64,000 bases of DNA, from NCBI RefSeq assembly GCF_018130465.1, contig NZ_JAFCKJ010000004.1, positions 310,001-374,000 on the forward strand, given 5' to 3'. This document shows positions 36,095 through 45,001 of the stretch, one piece after another (position 1 is the first letter of the stretch; each line of letters starts with the position of its first letter). The stretch is from Bradyrhizobium canariense. Its GTDB lineage: Bacteria > Pseudomonadota > Alphaproteobacteria > Rhizobiales > Xanthobacteraceae. Both the position numbers and the translations under genes were made by a program. The notes beneath the pieces were generated by a model. That model was not told the DNA's origin and did not search any database. It saw only the letters and a program-made list of their open reading frames with translations.

Positions 36095-37147
36095 ATGCCG
36101 ATCGTCCGGGCCGACCGCCTCACGCGCATCAGCGCCGCGCTGCTTCGTGCCGCCGGAGCTTCCGAGGAAGAGGCCGACGCGGTCGCAAGCGGCTGCGTCA
36201 ACGCCAATCTCGCCGGCCACGATTCTCACGGCGTGATCGCCGTTCCCACCTATATCGACCGTATCAAGGCCGGCCACATCGTGCCCGGCGCCAAATGGAG
36301 CATCGTCCGGGAATCGCCGACTACGACCGTGATCGACGGCCAGTGGGGTTTTGGCTTCCACGTCAACGCCAAGGCGATGGCGCTGACGATCGAGAAAGCG
36401 AAGACGGCGAATGTCGCCGCCTGCACCGTGTTCCGGCAAAGCCATGTCGGCCGCCTCGCCGCCTATCCGCTGATGGCGATGCGCGAAGGCATGATCGGGA
36501 TCGCAACGGCGGATTCCGGTCGCTCGCCGAAACACGTGGCGCCATTCGGCGGCAAGGAGGCACGGCTCGGCACCAATCCGATCTCGATCGCGGTGCCGTC
36601 CGATCTCGATGCGCCCTTCTACCTGGACATGGCGACCTCTGCGGTCGCGGCCGGCAAGATCCAGCTCGCGGTCGCTCGCGGCGAAGAGATTCCGACGGGA
36701 TGGATCATCGATGCCGACGGACGACACACCACCGATCCGACCCAATACCGCAAGGGCGGCGCGCTGCTGCCGCTCGGCGGCACCGAGGGCTACAAGGGCA
36801 GCGGCCTCGCCGCCATGGTCGAGGTGCTGTGCGGCCTGCTCACCGGCCTCGGCTTCGGCGTCGAGCCCACGGGCCGGCACAATGACGGCTGCTTCATGGC
36901 CGTGTTCAACGTCGCGGCGTTTCGCCCGCTGCAGGACTTCAAGCGCGAGGTCGCCGAGTTCGCACACTATCTCAAATCGACCCCGCCCTCCGAGGGCAGC
37001 AAGGGCGTGCTCTATCCCGGTGAGATCGAGGGCGTGCGCGAGCAGCAGCGCCTGCGCGACGGCATCGAGATCGAGGATGCGACCTGGGAAAAACTGCGCG
37101 CGCTGGCGCGCGAGTACAGGCTCGATACGGTCCTCGATCTGGCCTAG
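36095..37147 (+). CDS. Malate/L-lactate dehydrogenase-family oxidoreductase (Ldh2/YbiC type)
   Basis: A 350-residue NAD(P)-dependent 2-hydroxyacid dehydrogenase of the Ldh_2 fold. The family motif NLAGHDSHGVIAVP is near residue 40, and GTNPISIAVPSD and LDMATSAVAAGKI follow. The substrate could be malate, ureidoglycolate or another 2-hydroxy acid. It starts a co-directional set with a flavin monooxygenase 21 nt downstream and a fumarylacetoacetase-family gene after that, so a small catabolic operon is likely. The 296-nt gap upstream, shared with the divergent c-di-GMP gene, shows no strong motif. Confidence 0.9.
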   Translation: MPIVRADRLTRISAALLRAAGASEEEADAVASGCVNANLAGHDSHGVIAVPTYIDRIKAGHIVPGAKWSIVRESPTTTVIDGQWGFGFHVNAKAMALTIEKAKTANVAACTVFRQSHVGRLAAYPLMAMREGMIGIATADSGRSPKHVAPFGGKEARLGTNPISIAVPSDLDAPFYLDMATSAVAAGKIQLAVARGEEIPTGWIIDADGRHTTDPTQYRKGGALLPLGGTEGYKGSGLAAMVEVLCGLLTGLGFGVEPTGRHNDGCFMAVFNVAAFRPLQDFKREVAEFAHYLKSTPPSEGSKGVLYPGEIEGVREQQRLRDGIEIEDATWEKLRALAREYRLDTVLDLA

Positions 37148-37168
37148 CGGAATTCGGAGAACAGCAGC

Positions 37169-38536
37169 ATGACGCGGCAGATGGTACTGGTCGGCTTCCT
37201 CCAGGCGCAGAACTGCACGAATTTGCCGAGCTCGTGGCGACATCCGGATTCGCGCGACGATTCGATGTCGGCGGACTATTATCAGGAGATCGCCAAGATC
37301 CTCGAAGCCGGCAAGTTCCACATGGCGTTCTTCGACGACCGGCTGGCGATGCCGGACCGCTACGGCAACGATCACGCCCACACCGTCGAATACGGCATCC
37401 GCTGCGTGAAGATGGATCCCCTGATCGTGCTGACTACGATGGGCATGGTTACAGACAAGCTCGGGTTGGGGGCGACCGGCTCGACGACTTATTTCGAACC
37501 TTTCGACATCGCCCGCCGCTTCGCAACGCTCGACCTGATGTCCGGCGGACGCGCCGGCTGGAACGTCGTGACCTCGCTCAATGACGGCGAGGCCTTCAAC
37601 ATGGGCCGGGATTCTCATCCCGAGCACGACGCCCGCTACGACCGCGCCGACGAATTCATGGAGGTCGTGCTCGGCCATTGGGACACCTGGGAAGACGGCG
37701 CGCTCATCATGGACAAGACGAGCGGCCGCTTCGCCGACCCGGCCAAGGTGAAGCGGCTCGATCACAGAGGGCCGGCATTCAAGTCGCGCGGTCCCTTCAC
37801 CGTGCCGCGCTCTGACCAGGGCCATCCCGTGATCATCCAGGCCGGCGCGTCCGGCCGCGGCCAGCGCTTTGCAGGACGATGGGGCGAGGTGATCTTCACC
37901 GCTGCGCGCAACCTTGCCGCCGCCAAGGAAGGCTATGCGTCCGTGCGTAACGCGGCCGCGAAAGCCGGCCGCGATCCGGATGCGATGTTCCTCTGCAATT
38001 TGACGACACCGGTCTGCGCCGCGACCAAAGCCGAGGCCGAGGACAAGATGGCGCTGATCAACAAGCTGCCGCTGCAGATCGACGCGCTGTCGCTGCTGGC
38101 CGAAGCGCTCAACTACGACTTCGCCTCCAAGGATCTCGACGAGCCGCTGACGACGGAAGACCTGAAGAGCATGCAGGGCATTCTGGGCATCCGCGACGGC
38201 GTGCTCAAGAACTCTGGAAAGAGCAATCCGAGCGCGCGCGACTTCGTCACCTTCTCCGGCCGCGGTCAGGTCCAGGATGCGATGGTTGGCGGCCCCAAGG
38301 AGATCGCGGACAAGCTCGAAGAAATGTTCGTCGAGCGCGGCTGCGACGGTTTTGTCATCGCCGCGACCTATGTGCCCGGCTCCTATGCCGATTTCGTGCA
38401 ACATATCGTACCGGAATTGCAGCGGCGCGGATTGTTCCAGAAGGAATATCGCGGCAAGACGCTACGGGAAAATCTCGGGCTCAAGCGGCCGGCTGCCGGC
38501 GACTGGAAAGTGCAGCCGCGCGATGCCGCGGAATAA
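37169..38536 (+). CDS. LLM-class flavin-dependent monooxygenase (NtaA/SnaA/DszA group)
   Basis: A 455-residue bacterial luciferase-like TIM-barrel monooxygenase. Recognisable parts are FHMAFFDDRLAMPD, VTDKLGLGATGSTTYFEPFDIARR, LMSGGRAGWNVVTS and VIIQAGASGRGQRFA, all typical of the nitrilotriacetate/dibenzothiophene-sulfone monooxygenase group. Members need reduced FMN from a partner reductase, which is not seen nearby. The substrate is unknown. GGAGAAC precedes the ATG. It is the middle gene of a three-gene operon. Confidence 0.92.
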   Translation: MTRQMVLVGFLQAQNCTNLPSSWRHPDSRDDSMSADYYQEIAKILEAGKFHMAFFDDRLAMPDRYGNDHAHTVEYGIRCVKMDPLIVLTTMGMVTDKLGLGATGSTTYFEPFDIARRFATLDLMSGGRAGWNVVTSLNDGEAFNMGRDSHPEHDARYDRADEFMEVVLGHWDTWEDGALIMDKTSGRFADPAKVKRLDHRGPAFKSRGPFTVPRSDQGHPVIIQAGASGRGQRFAGRWGEVIFTAARNLAAAKEGYASVRNAAAKAGRDPDAMFLCNLTTPVCAATKAEAEDKMALINKLPLQIDALSLLAEALNYDFASKDLDEPLTTEDLKSMQGILGIRDGVLKNSGKSNPSARDFVTFSGRGQVQDAMVGGPKEIADKLEEMFVERGCDGFVIAATYVPGSYADFVQHIVPELQRRGLFQKEYRGKTLRENLGLKRPAAGDWKVQPRDAAE

Positions 38537-38551
38537 CAACGGAGACACGGC

Positions 38552-39337
38552 ATGCGCTGGCTGAAGTTCACCGCCGCGGACAAGACGTCCTGGGGAATCG
38601 TCGAAGGCGATCAGGTCATCGCGGTCGACGGCGATCCGCTCAGTGAATGGCAACGCACCTCGCGCACGCATCCGCTGTCGCAGGTTAGAATCGAGCTGCC
38701 GCTGATTCCGCGCACCTTCTACTGCGTCGGCTTGAACTATCTGAAGCATCTGAAGGAGGCCGCCGACAAGCGCGGCGAGGTGCCGGCCGTGCCGGACAGA
38801 CCCGAGATCGGCTATCGCGCCCAGAACGCGCTGATCGCCCATGGCGAGGAGGTCGTGATCCCGTCCTTTGCGACGGACAAGATCCACTACGAAGGCGAAC
38901 TCGTCGTCGTCATCGGCAAGAAGGTCAAGCATCTCACCAAACAGAATGCCATGGATTGCGTCTTCGGCTACACCATCGGCAACGACGTCAGCGAGCGGAG
39001 CTGGCAGAAGGCCGACCGCAGCCTGTGGCGCTCGAAGAACGCCGACACGTTCAAGCCGATGGGCCCGTGGATCGAGACCGAGGCCGATCTCGCCAAGATG
39101 CAGACGATCGTCCGGGTCAACGGCAAGGAGACCAACCGCTTCCACACCAACGACATGATCTTTGGCGTGGTGCCGTTCCTGGTCGAGCTGACCAAATACT
39201 TTACATTATGGCCCGGCGACGTGATCTGGATGGGAACGGATGGCGCCTCGCCGGACATCACGCACGGCGATGTCGTGGAGATCGACATCACCGGCATCGG
39301 GACGTTGCGGAACAGGTTCGTGCGGGAGGAGCGATAA
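38552..39337 (+). CDS. Fumarylacetoacetate hydrolase family protein
   Basis: A 261-residue FAH-family enzyme (hydrolase, isomerase or decarboxylase of oxo-acids). Metal-binding acids are in HYEGELVVVIG, and the characteristic GYTIGNDVSERSWQ and GPWIETEADL follow. These enzymes act on products of aromatic or lactone breakdown. GGAGA lies just upstream, and the gene starts 15 nt after the monooxygenase. It closes the operon, followed by a large inverted repeat. Confidence 0.92.
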   Translation: MRWLKFTAADKTSWGIVEGDQVIAVDGDPLSEWQRTSRTHPLSQVRIELPLIPRTFYCVGLNYLKHLKEAADKRGEVPAVPDRPEIGYRAQNALIAHGEEVVIPSFATDKIHYEGELVVVIGKKVKHLTKQNAMDCVFGYTIGNDVSERSWQKADRSLWRSKNADTFKPMGPWIETEADLAKMQTIVRVNGKETNRFHTNDMIFGVVPFLVELTKYFTLWPGDVIWMGTDGASPDITHGDVVEIDITGIGTLRNRFVREER

Positions 39338-39346
39338 CTGCCGATG

Positions 39347-39434
39347 CCGTAGGATGGGTAGAGCGGAGCGAAACCCATCACCTGGTGTCAGATAGACCTT
39401 GATGGGTTTCGCTATCGCTCTACCCATCCTACGG
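39347..39434. repeat. Large inverted repeat, bidirectional terminator-like
   Basis: A 34-nt left arm (39347-39380) and a 35-nt right arm (39400-39434) are near-perfect reverse complements, ending in CCGTAGGATGGGTAG and CTACCCATCCTACGG. The loop is 19 nt. It separates the convergent FAH gene and Lrp gene. I recognise this as a dispersed repeat of Bradyrhizobium. Confidence 0.85.
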
Positions 39435-39443
39435 AGCCCCCCG

Positions 39444-39911
39444 TCAAAACGGCAGCGCGACGCCGGTCTTGATCTCCTTCAGCACGACATTGCTTCTCAC
39501 ATAGCGAATGCCGGGAATGCGGAACATGAAGTCGTCGAGGAATCTGTTGTAGGCGGCCATGTCCTGCACAACGACGCGCAAATGGTAATCGGCATCGCCC
39601 GTGGTCGCAAAGCACTCCAGCACCTCACGCCGCGTGGTCACCCGCGCGACGAACTCGTCGACGAATTTTGCGTCGTGCCGTTCCAGCGAGACGTGGAGGA
39701 TCGCGGACATCGCAAAGCCGGCCTGCTCGCGCGCGACCAAGGCCGCATAGCCCTGGATGGCACCGCTCTCCTCCAGCGCGCGCACCCGGCGCCAGCACGC
39801 CGAGGTCGACATACCGACCGCGTCGGCGAGCTGCTGGTTGGTGGCGCGGCCGTCCTTCTGAAGATAGGCGAGAATCCGCGCGTCCTGGTCTTCGATCACG
39901 GAAATCACCAA
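39444..39911 (-). CDS. Lrp/AsnC-family transcriptional regulator
   Basis: A 155-residue regulator with the AsnC helix-turn-helix (ILAYLQKDGRATNQQLADAVGMS, cut here to its core) and an RAM ligand-binding domain ending with VLKEIKTGVALPF. Lrp proteins sense amino acids. It is divergent from the fused indolepyruvate oxidoreductase, which it probably controls. The start is TTG at 39911, or GTG at 39908 or 39899; no good ribosome site selects among them. Confidence 0.92.
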   Translation of the reverse strand: MVISVIEDQDARILAYLQKDGRATNQQLADAVGMSTSACWRRVRALEESGAIQGYAALVAREQAGFAMSAILHVSLERHDAKFVDEFVARVTTRREVLECFATTGDADYHLRVVVQDMAAYNRFLDDFMFRIPGIRYVRSNVVLKEIKTGVALPF

Positions 39912-39950
39912 AATGGATTATTCAACCTCACTGTAGATCATAACGGATAA

Positions 39951-39995
39951 TTCTACCAGAATAAGCGCAATAATCGGAAAGATAGGTAAGACCTA
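39951..39995. promoter_or_regulatory. Candidate Lrp operators in the lrp/IOR divergent region
   Basis: Two small dyads lie in an AT-rich stretch between the divergent genes: TTCT-ACC-AGAA (39951-39961) and TAGGT-AAG-ACCTA (39983-39995). Short inverted sites of this kind, about 30 nt apart, suit an octameric Lrp protein. The assignment is inference. Confidence 0.5.
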
Positions 39996-40051
39996 CCAGG
40001 TGCCCAGGCCTACCCTTCTGCCATCCGGCAAGGATGCCGGGGGAGGTCCGC

Positions 40052-43000
40052 ATGGACGCCATTTCGTCACTCGACGCCTATGAGCTTTCCGACCGCTACG
40101 ATCGCGAGGAGGGCCGCGTCTTCCTCACGGGCACGCAGGCCATCGTCCGCATCGCGCTCGACCAGGCGCAGCGCGACCGTGCCGCAGGGCTGAACACGGC
40201 GGGCTTCATCTCCGGCTATCGCGGCTCGCCGCTCGGCGGCGTCGATCTCGAACTGTGGCGCATCCAGGAGCGGCTGAAGCGGGACCACATCGAATTCCTT
40301 CCCGCAGTGAACGAGGACCTTGCCGCGACGGCCGTGCTCGGCTCGCAACAGGTCGGGACGCAAGCCGACCGCGAGGTCGATGGCGTGTTCGGGCTTTGGT
40401 ACGGCAAGGGCCCCGGCATCGACCGCTCCGGCGATGCGCTGAAACACGGCAACGCCTACGGCTCCTCACCGCATGGCGGCGTTCTCGTGGTCGCCGGCGA
40501 CGATCACGGCTGCGTCTCGTCCTCGATGCCGCACCAGTCCGATGTCGCCTTCATGAGCTGGTTCATGCCGACGCTCCACCCCGCAAGCGTCAGTGAGTAT
40601 CTCGAATTCGGTGAATATGGCTACGCTCTGAGCCGCTTTACCGGCATGTGGGTCGGTTTCAAGGCGATCTCGGAGATCGTGGAATCCGGCGCCTCCGTTG
40701 CGCTGCGCCCGCCGCGCGCCTTCCACACGCCCGACTTCACGCCGCCGCCAGGCGGCCTGCACTATCGCTGGCCCGATCTGCCCGGCCCACAGATCGAGGA
40801 GCGGCTGGAGGCGAAGAAGCATGCGGTCTACGCCTTCGCAAAGGCCAATCCGATCGATCGTCACATCTACGACATCCCGGGCGCCACCTACGGCATCGTC
40901 ACCACAGGCAAGGCGCATCTCGATCTGATGGAAGCGCTGCGGTTGATGGGCCTCGACGAAGCGGCCTGCCGCAGCATCGGCATCGACATCTACAAGGTCG
41001 GCATGGTCTGGCCGCTGGCGCTGCATGACGCCATGGCGTTCGTGAAGGGCAAGCGCGAGATCCTCGTGGTCGAGGAGAAGCGCGGCATCATCGAGAGCCA
41101 GTTCAAGGAATATTTTTACGATTATCCCGGCGCAAAGCCCGAGCGCATGGTCGGAAAGCATGACGAGCGAGGGGCGCGGCTGATCTCCTGGATCGGCGAA
41201 TTGTCACCGCGTGCTCTGGCGTCCGTGCTGGCGCGACGGCTCGATCCGATGTTCCCGGACCTCAATCTCGCCGCACGCGCAGCCGGCCTGATGCCTGAGG
41301 CCGCGCGCACGATCAACGTCAGCGGCGCGACGCGCACACCCTATTTCTGCTCCGGATGCCCGCACAACACATCGACAAAAGTGCCGGAAGGGTCGAAGGC
41401 GCTGGCCGGCATCGGCTGTCATTTCATGGCGAGCTGGATGGACCGCGAGACATCGTCGCTGATCCAGATGGGCGGCGAAGGCGTGAACTGGGCGGCCTCG
41501 TCTCGCTTCACCGGTAACAAACACGTTTTCCAGAATCTCGGCGAAGGCACCTATTATCATTCGGGCTCGATGGCGATCCGGCAAGCAATCGCGGCCAAAG
41601 CCAACATCACCTACAAGATCCTGTTCAACGATGCGGTCGCGATGACCGGTGGCCAACCCGTCGATGGTCCGATCAGCGTCCACGCCATCGCGCATAGCGT
41701 CCGCGCCGAGGGCGTCGTGCGCATCGCGCTGGTGTCGGACGATCCAGCGCAATTTTCGCCAGGTGACCTGCCCGTCGGCGTGTCCATCCATCCGCGCGAA
41801 GAGATGGACAGTGTGCAGCGCGAGCTGCGCGAAATCTCCGGCGTCTCGGTGCTGATCTATCAGCAGACCTGCGCGACAGAGAAACGGCGTCGCCGCAAGC
41901 GCGGACAAATGGCCGCCCCCAAACGCTTCGCCTATATCAACGATCTCGTTTGCGAGGGCTGCGGCGACTGCTCGGTCGAATCCAACTGCCTCAGCGTCGA
42001 GCCCAAGGAGACGCCGTTCGGCCGGAAGCGCCGGATCAACCTCTCATCCTGCAACAAGGACTTCTCCTGCCTCAACGGGTTCTGCCCGAGCTTCGTCACC
42101 GTTGAGGGCGCGACGCGCCGGAAGAAGGGCGCGAGCCGGATCGACGCGGTCGGCCACGCGGCCACGCTTCCCCTGCCCGCACCCGCAACGCTCGACCGTC
42201 CATATGATCTGCTCATCACCGGCGTCGGCGGCACCGGCGTGATCACGGTCGGCGCGCTGATCGGCATGGCGGCGCATCTCGAACAAAACGGTGTCTCGGT
42301 GTTGGATTTCACCGGCTTTGCGCAGAAATTCGGGCCGGTGCTGAGCTATATCCGGCTCGCGCCAACTCCCGAGGCGCTGCATCAGGTGCGTATCGACCAG
42401 GGCGCGGCCGATGCGCTGATCGGTTGCGACCTCGTCGTCAGTTCCTCGCCAAAGGCATCCGGCACCTATCGGAAAGGCACGCGCGCTGCCGTCAACACCG
42501 CGGAGATGCCGACCGGCGACGTCGTCCGCTTCCGCGACGCCGATCTCGCCTCACCCGCCCGCCTGCGCGCGATCGGCCAGGTGATCGGCGACGGCAATCT
42601 CGACACCATCAACGCCAACGCACTGGCCGAGCGTCTGCTCGGCGATGCCGTCTATGCCAACATCGTCATGCTGGGCTTTGCCTGGCAGCGCGGGCTGCTG
42701 CCGGTCTCGCTGTCGGCGCTGTTGCGCGCGATCGAGCTCAACGGCGTCGCGGTCGAAAGCAACAAGCAGGCTTTCGCCTGGGGCCGGATTGCAGCCGCCG
42801 ACCCGGACTTCTTGCCGAAGGTGGACGAAGCGCCCAAGGCCGAGACGCTCGACCAGCTGATCGACCGCCGCGCCGACTTCCTCACGGCCTATCAGAACGA
42901 TGCCTATGCGGCGCGCTATCGAGCACGCGTTGCAAATTTTCGCAATGCGGAAGCCAACCTGAATAGCGAGACGTTGACCGAGGCGGTCGCGCGCGCCCTG

Positions 43001-43501
43001 TTCAAGCTGATGGCCTACAAGGACGAGTACGAGGTGGCGCGGCTGCACATGCAGGGTGGCTTCCTCGACGCGTTGAAGGGCGAATTCGAGGGCGACTTCA
43101 GCATCCGATATCACCTCGCCCCGCCGTTCCTGCCGTCAAGGCACGACGCCCGTGGCCGTCCGCGCAAACGCACCTTCGGGCAGTGGATCCAGACACCGCT
43201 TGCCATGCTGGCGCGGTTGAAGGGACTGCGCGGGACACCGTTCGACCCGTTCGGTTACACGGCGGAACGGCGCGCCGAGCGGGAGCTGATCACCTGGTAC
43301 GATGGCGTCATCGAACGGCTGCTCGGCGGGCTCGACGCGGCGCATCTGCAAAATCTCGTCGCCATTGCCAAAGCGCCGATGGATATCCGCGGCTACGGGC
43401 CGGTCAAGGACGCCGCGATCGGGACCGTGAAGGCCGAGGTCGAACGGATGTTCGCCGAGCTCGACGCGCCATCACCTGCAAAGATGCGCGCCTACGGTTG
43501 A
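40052..43501 (+). CDS. Fused indolepyruvate ferredoxin oxidoreductase family protein
   Basis: A 1149-residue single-chain 2-oxoacid:ferredoxin oxidoreductase that oxidatively decarboxylates aryl pyruvates to acyl-CoA. The order is an N-terminal alpha-type domain, a ThDP-binding domain (around 440-610, IGCHFMASW and GGEGVNWA), a cysteine cluster (CEGCGDCSVESNC, then SCNKDFSCLNGFCP), the gamma-type domain with GVGGTGVITVG, and a C-terminal DUF6537-like part. In archaea these are separate iorA and iorB. Start 40052 has GGGAGG upstream; an ATG at 40034 is possible. It is divergent from Lrp and followed by an amidase, 75 nt away. Confidence 0.92.
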   Translation: MDAISSLDAYELSDRYDREEGRVFLTGTQAIVRIALDQAQRDRAAGLNTAGFISGYRGSPLGGVDLELWRIQERLKRDHIEFLPAVNEDLAATAVLGSQQVGTQADREVDGVFGLWYGKGPGIDRSGDALKHGNAYGSSPHGGVLVVAGDDHGCVSSSMPHQSDVAFMSWFMPTLHPASVSEYLEFGEYGYALSRFTGMWVGFKAISEIVESGASVALRPPRAFHTPDFTPPPGGLHYRWPDLPGPQIEERLEAKKHAVYAFAKANPIDRHIYDIPGATYGIVTTGKAHLDLMEALRLMGLDEAACRSIGIDIYKVGMVWPLALHDAMAFVKGKREILVVEEKRGIIESQFKEYFYDYPGAKPERMVGKHDERGARLISWIGELSPRALASVLARRLDPMFPDLNLAARAAGLMPEAARTINVSGATRTPYFCSGCPHNTSTKVPEGSKALAGIGCHFMASWMDRETSSLIQMGGEGVNWAASSRFTGNKHVFQNLGEGTYYHSGSMAIRQAIAAKANITYKILFNDAVAMTGGQPVDGPISVHAIAHSVRAEGVVRIALVSDDPAQFSPGDLPVGVSIHPREEMDSVQRELREISGVSVLIYQQTCATEKRRRRKRGQMAAPKRFAYINDLVCEGCGDCSVESNCLSVEPKETPFGRKRRINLSSCNKDFSCLNGFCPSFVTVEGATRRKKGASRIDAVGHAATLPLPAPATLDRPYDLLITGVGGTGVITVGALIGMAAHLEQNGVSVLDFTGFAQKFGPVLSYIRLAPTPEALHQVRIDQGAADALIGCDLVVSSSPKASGTYRKGTRAAVNTAEMPTGDVVRFRDADLASPARLRAIGQVIGDGNLDTINANALAERLLGDAVYANIVMLGFAWQRGLLPVSLSALLRAIELNGVAVESNKQAFAWGRIAAADPDFLPKVDEAPKAETLDQLIDRRADFLTAYQNDAYAARYRARVANFRNAEANLNSETLTEAVARALFKLMAYKDEYEVARLHMQGGFLDALKGEFEGDFSIRYHLAPPFLPSRHDARGRPRKRTFGQWIQTPLAMLARLKGLRGTPFDPFGYTAERRAERELITWYDGVIERLLGGLDAAHLQNLVAIAKAPMDIRGYGPVKDAAIGTVKAEVERMFAELDAPSPAKMRAYG

Positions 43502-43576
43502 CGGGGCGCCGACGAGGCTTCAGCCTCCGGAGCTGAGGGGCGCCCTGATGGCGCTCCTGCAATGAGGTGACGCATC

Positions 43577-45001
43577 ATGGATTTCGACCAGTTGACCCTG
43601 ACCCAGGCCGCGGCCGACCTCCGCGCCGGAAAAATCACGAGCACCACGCTCACGACGGAAGCTCTTGCCCGCGCCAAGGCCAACGCCGATCTGAATGCCT
43701 TCGCCACCCTGGACGAGGTCGGCGCCCTGAAGGCCGCGGCAGCATTCGACGTGAACGACAACAAGGACAAGCCGCTCGGCGGCATTCCCATCGTGATCAA
43801 GGACAATATCGAGGTCGCGAGGCTTCCCTGTAGCGCAGGAACGCCAGCGCTGAAGCAGTACGTTCCGAAGGCCGACGCGCCGGTGGTCGCAAAGCTGCGC
43901 GCGGCGGGCGCGGTCATCATCGGCAAGACCAGCATGCACGAGCTTGCCTTCGGCATCTCCGGCTACAACACCGCGTTCAAGTCCGGCGCGGAGTTCGGCG
44001 TGCGCAACGCCTATGACCGCGCCCTGATCGCTGGCGGCTCTTCCTCCGGAACGGGCGCCGCGATCGGTGCGCGGATCGTCGCAGGCGGGCTCGGCACCGA
44101 CACCGGCGGATCGGTCAGGGTCCCCGCCGCACTGAATGGATGTGCCTCACTACGCCCGACGGTCGGACGCTATCCGCAGGCTGGCATCGCGCCGATCTCG
44201 CACACCCGCGACACCGCGGGCCCGATGGCCGCGACCTTGACGGATGTCGAACTGCTCGACCGCGTCATTGCAGGTGGCGAAGCCGTTCAGCCGGCTGATC
44301 CGAAGCAGATACGAATCGGCATCGTGAGGTCGATGCTGATCAATCTCGATACCGACACCGATGCCGCCTTCCAGGCGGCGGTGGCGAAAGTGAAGGCGCA
44401 GGGCGTCACGGTGGTGGAGATCGAAATGCCGCAATTGGCCGAACTCAACGGCCAGGTCGGCTTTCCCGTCGCGCTGTACGAGGCCTATGACGACATGGTG
44501 GCCTATCTCGCGCACACCGGCACCGGCATCAGCATCGAAGCACTGGCGCAGGAAATCGCGAGCCCCGACGTCAAGGGCACCTATGACGGCCTCGTGATCC
44601 CGCGCAAACTGCCTGGTCCCGACAATACGCTGGTCGATGCCGAACCGATCTATGACGCTGCCATCAGGACCGCGCGTCCCGCCCTGCAGGCGCTCTACAG
44701 CAGGACCTTTGCGGACAATCGGCTCGACGCCATCGCCTTTCCGACCACGCCGCGCGTGGCGATTACTTCCAATCCCGACTCCAGCAGCCTCGAAAATTTC
44801 GGCCTGTTCATCCAGAACACCGATCCCGGCAGCAATGCCGGAATTCCCGGAATCCAGATCCCGATTGCGCTCGGCGCGGTCAGCAAACTTCCGGTCGGGC
44901 TTGAGCTGGATGGCCCCGCGGGCAGCGATCGCCGCCTGCTTGCGGTCGGCATGGCACTTGAAAAAGTGTTCGGGCGGCTGCCGGCGCCACCCCGATCATG
45001 A
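43577..45001 (+). CDS. Amidase signature family enzyme
   Basis: A 474-residue amidase. The catalytic Lys is in GIPIVIKDNIEV, the cis-Ser in GGSVRVPAALNG, and the nucleophile region is in GGSSSGTGAAIGA, so the Ser-cisSer-Lys triad is complete. The family hydrolyses amides such as indole-3-acetamide, and it often appears annotated as IaaH. With an indolepyruvate oxidoreductase upstream an indole-acetamide substrate is tempting, but the sequence does not prove it. GAGGTGA precedes the ATG. The stop overlaps the end of the convergent LysR gene by 6 nt. Confidence 0.9.
   Translation: MDFDQLTLTQAAADLRAGKITSTTLTTEALARAKANADLNAFATLDEVGALKAAAAFDVNDNKDKPLGGIPIVIKDNIEVARLPCSAGTPALKQYVPKADAPVVAKLRAAGAVIIGKTSMHELAFGISGYNTAFKSGAEFGVRNAYDRALIAGGSSSGTGAAIGARIVAGGLGTDTGGSVRVPAALNGCASLRPTVGRYPQAGIAPISHTRDTAGPMAATLTDVELLDRVIAGGEAVQPADPKQIRIGIVRSMLINLDTDTDAAFQAAVAKVKAQGVTVVEIEMPQLAELNGQVGFPVALYEAYDDMVAYLAHTGTGISIEALAQEIASPDVKGTYDGLVIPRKLPGPDNTLVDAEPIYDAAIRTARPALQALYSRTFADNRLDAIAFPTTPRVAITSNPDSSSLENFGLFIQNTDPGSNAGIPGIQIPIALGAVSKLPVGLELDGPAGSDRRLLAVGMALEKVFGRLPAPPRS

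Noticed and set aside
35843-38404. 853-residue minus-strand reading frame
   Set aside because: It lies opposite the dehydrogenase and monooxygenase genes, which have clear family motifs. Its composition is that of a frame shadow.
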